Of a stretch of DNA of 64,000 bases, positions 62,407-64,000 are shown in pieces; the first letter of the stretch is position 1; the number at the start of each line of letters is the position of its first letter. The translations under genes and the position numbers were made by a program. The notes beneath the pieces were generated by a model, which had not been told where the DNA came from, did no database searches, and saw nothing but the letters and a program-made list of their open reading frames with translations. The stretch covers positions 1,277,501 to 1,341,500 of the forward strand of contig NZ_CP038865.1 of NCBI RefSeq assembly GCF_004792515.1. Direction: 5' to 3'. Source of the DNA: Vagococcus xieshaowenii. GTDB taxonomy: Bacteria; Bacillota; Bacilli; Lactobacillales; Vagococcaceae.

Positions 62407-63060
62407 TTGAAAAATTCAACCATGCGCCTTTATTGGCACTTTGCTAGTGTTATTTGTTTAACACTCTTTATGATACTTGGTTATATCGTGAAATTTTATG
62501 AATCGACTATTTTGAGAATTGATCAACCCATCATGAATTGGTTCGTTTCTATTCGCTCACATTCATTCACCAATTTCTTTAGTTGGCTGACTAAATTCGG
62601 TAATACACTTTCCGTTGTTTTTATCGTCTTAGCGATTGTGACACTGTTATGGCAAAGTAAACGAAAAGTGGAAGCCTATTGGTTAGTACTGAATACGGCG
62701 CTTATTTCTGGCGTTGGTAACTATCTTATTAAATTTTTATATAGCCGAGAACGTCCTAGTGTGGAGCATTTAATCTATGCTGACCACTATAGTTTTCCTA
62801 GTGGTCATGCGATGATTAGTATCCTTTTATGGGGGACTATTTTCTTAATTTTGTTACCTTACGCTAAAGGATCTTGGAAAATCAAAACATTACAAGCTTT
62901 TTGTATTATCTTTGCTCTCCTAATTGGGATAAGTCGTAATTACTTAGGGGTTCATTATCCAAGTGACATTATAGGTGGCTACTTACTTGGCGCCAGTTGG
63001 CTAGCGTATTCTTATCCTTATTTTGTGAAGTATCGTCTATTACAAGTATTTAACCAATAA
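62407..63060 (+). CDS. PAP2-family phosphatase
   Basis: 217-aa integral membrane lipid phosphatase. Three PAP2 motifs are seen: KFLYSRERPS, FPSGHAM (catalytic His region) and SRNYLGVHYPSDIIGGY. About six membrane helices. Likely substrates are undecaprenyl pyrophosphate or phosphatidylglycerol phosphate, but the family cannot be narrowed by sequence alone. I chose TTG 62407, with AAGAGGG upstream; ATG five codons later is an alternative. The frame upstream (to 62335) passes through the hairpin and is not translated. Confidence 0.88.
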   Translation: MKNSTMRLYWHFASVICLTLFMILGYIVKFYESTILRIDQPIMNWFVSIRSHSFTNFFSWLTKFGNTLSVVFIVLAIVTLLWQSKRKVEAYWLVLNTALISGVGNYLIKFLYSRERPSVEHLIYADHYSFPSGHAMISILLWGTIFLILLPYAKGSWKIKTLQAFCIIFALLIGISRNYLGVHYPSDIIGGYLLGASWLAYSYPYFVKYRLLQVFNQ

Positions 63061-63076
63061 AGAAAGAGTGAATAAT

Positions 63077-64000
63077 ATGACATTTCAATATTCTAATGAT
63101 CCTAACAAACGATTTCACACCTTAAATTACGCTTTTCGCGAGGAGTTCGGTGAGAAAATTTTTAAAGTAACACTTGATGGTGGGTTTGATTGTCCCAACC
63201 GAGACGGGACAGTTGCGCATGGTGGTTGTACCTTTTGTAGTGTCTCTGGATCAGGTGATATGATCATTGCACCAAAAGACCCACTACCTGTTCAATATCA
63301 AAAAGAAGTCACACGCATGCATAAAAAATGGCCAGATGTTAATAAGTATATAGTTTATTTTCAAAACTTCACCAACACACATGCGCCACTTGAGGTGATT
63401 AAGCATCGTTTTGAACAAGTCGTCAATGAACAAGGAGTTGTTGGAATGGCGATTGGTACCCGTCCTGATTGTTTACCTGATGACGTGGTCGAATATTTAG
63501 CCGAACTAAACGATCGTATGTATTTGTGGGTCGAACTAGGCTTACAAACGACTTTTGAAGACACCAGTCGCAAAATTAACCGCGCTCACGACTATCAAAC
63601 TTACTTAGACGGCGTTGCAAAATTACGCAAACATAACATTCGCGTCTGTACCCATCTGATTAATGGTTTGCCCGGTGAAACACACGAGATGATGCTAGAA
63701 AACGTCCGTCGCACGATTCTCGATTCTGATATTCAAGGCATCAAAATTCATCTCTTACACTTAATGAAAAACACCCGCATGATGCGTGACTATGCTAAAG
63801 GCGAGTTAAAACTAATGGAACAAGATGAATACGTCAAATTAGTTTGTGACCAACTAGAAATGATACCACCAGAAATCATCGTGCATCGTTTAACCGGTGA
63901 TGCTCCGCGTGATACCTTAGTTGGACCGATGTGGAGCTTGAAGAAATGGGAAGTGTTAAACGCGATTGATAAAGAAATGCGTGAGCGTGATACTTATCAA
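63077..64000 (+). CDS. Radical SAM protein, TIGR01212/YhcC family (3' end beyond window)
   Basis: Open frame of 308 codons without stop at the right edge. It starts MTFQYSNDPNKRFHTLNYAF and carries the family's iron-sulfur motif (FDCPNRDGTVAHGGCTFC, Cys-x9-Cys-x2-Cys spacing as in this family), followed by GMAIGTRPDCLPD, YLWVELGLQT, HLINGLPGET and IKIHLLHLMKNTRM. These match the radical SAM TIGR01212 group, of unknown exact substrate; relatives act on tRNA or related RNA. Ribosome site is weak (AAAGAGTG). 16 bp after the PAP2 gene, so probably co-transcribed. Confidence 0.88.
   Translation, partial: MTFQYSNDPNKRFHTLNYAFREEFGEKIFKVTLDGGFDCPNRDGTVAHGGCTFCSVSGSGDMIIAPKDPLPVQYQKEVTRMHKKWPDVNKYIVYFQNFTNTHAPLEVIKHRFEQVVNEQGVVGMAIGTRPDCLPDDVVEYLAELNDRMYLWVELGLQTTFEDTSRKINRAHDYQTYLDGVAKLRKHNIRVCTHLINGLPGETHEMMLENVRRTILDSDIQGIKIHLLHLMKNTRMMRDYAKGELKLMEQDEYVKLVCDQLEMIPPEIIVHRLTGDAPRDTLVGPMWSLKKWEVLNAIDKEMRERDTYQ

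Overview
This 64 kb window comes from a low-GC Gram-positive coccus of the Enterococcaceae. The 16S rRNA sequence, the oppDFBCA order, the priA-def-fmt-rsmB-stp-prkC-rsgA-rpe-thiN order, ddl-murF-cshA-acpS, and a WxL surface-protein locus all point there. Vagococcus is my best guess at genus and Enterococcus the alternative; this is inference from gene content and remembered 16S features, not a database match. Most genes lie on the minus strand.

Layout. 1-2.5 kb: rRNA operon on the minus strand (5' end of 23S, spacer without tRNA, complete 16S, tandem promoters). 2.5-8.4 kb: oligopeptide transporter oppDFBCA. 8.4-14.1 kb: lipid and repair genes acpP, plsX, recG, fakA and an Asp23-family gene, divergent from rpmB. 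14.6-25.9 kb: a conserved translation/cell-envelope block from gmk-rpoZ through priA, def, fmt, rsmB, stp, prkC, rsgA, rpe to thiN. 26-35 kb: yicC, a PC4-like protein, a patatin-like phospholipase, acpS, cshA, murF, ddl and two unrecognised genes. 35.2-54.3 kb: an accessory cell-surface island. 54.3-64 kb: core genes again (LMW phosphatase, YaiI-family protein, leuS with its T-box, a LysM autolysin, a DUF1700/DUF4097 pair, a PAP2 phosphatase and a truncated radical SAM gene).

The island is the part most worth attention. It starts with a class A sortase. Next come a WxL-ended protein with a leucine-rich-repeat-like region, and an LPQSG-anchored protein with three near-identical 71-residue MucBP repeats and a long Pro-Thr-Glu stalk. 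A typical WxL operon follows: DUF916/WxL-binding protein, short LPQTG protein and three WxL proteins. A divergent Mga-like regulator sits beside it, with a 13-bp-arm palindrome between them whose half-sites recur upstream of other island operons. The last part (48.1-54.0 kb) is very AT-rich and holds a gene set I do not recognise as a described system: signal peptidase, two-helix membrane protein, coiled-coil protein, DivIVA-like protein, secreted glucosaminidase/CHAP hydrolase, second signal peptidase. My working idea is a localised export and wall-remodelling station for surface proteins. A decayed ISL3-family transposase end (about 36.4-36.7 kb) is the only mobile-element trace seen; no CRISPR array, tRNA, intact IS or prophage was found.
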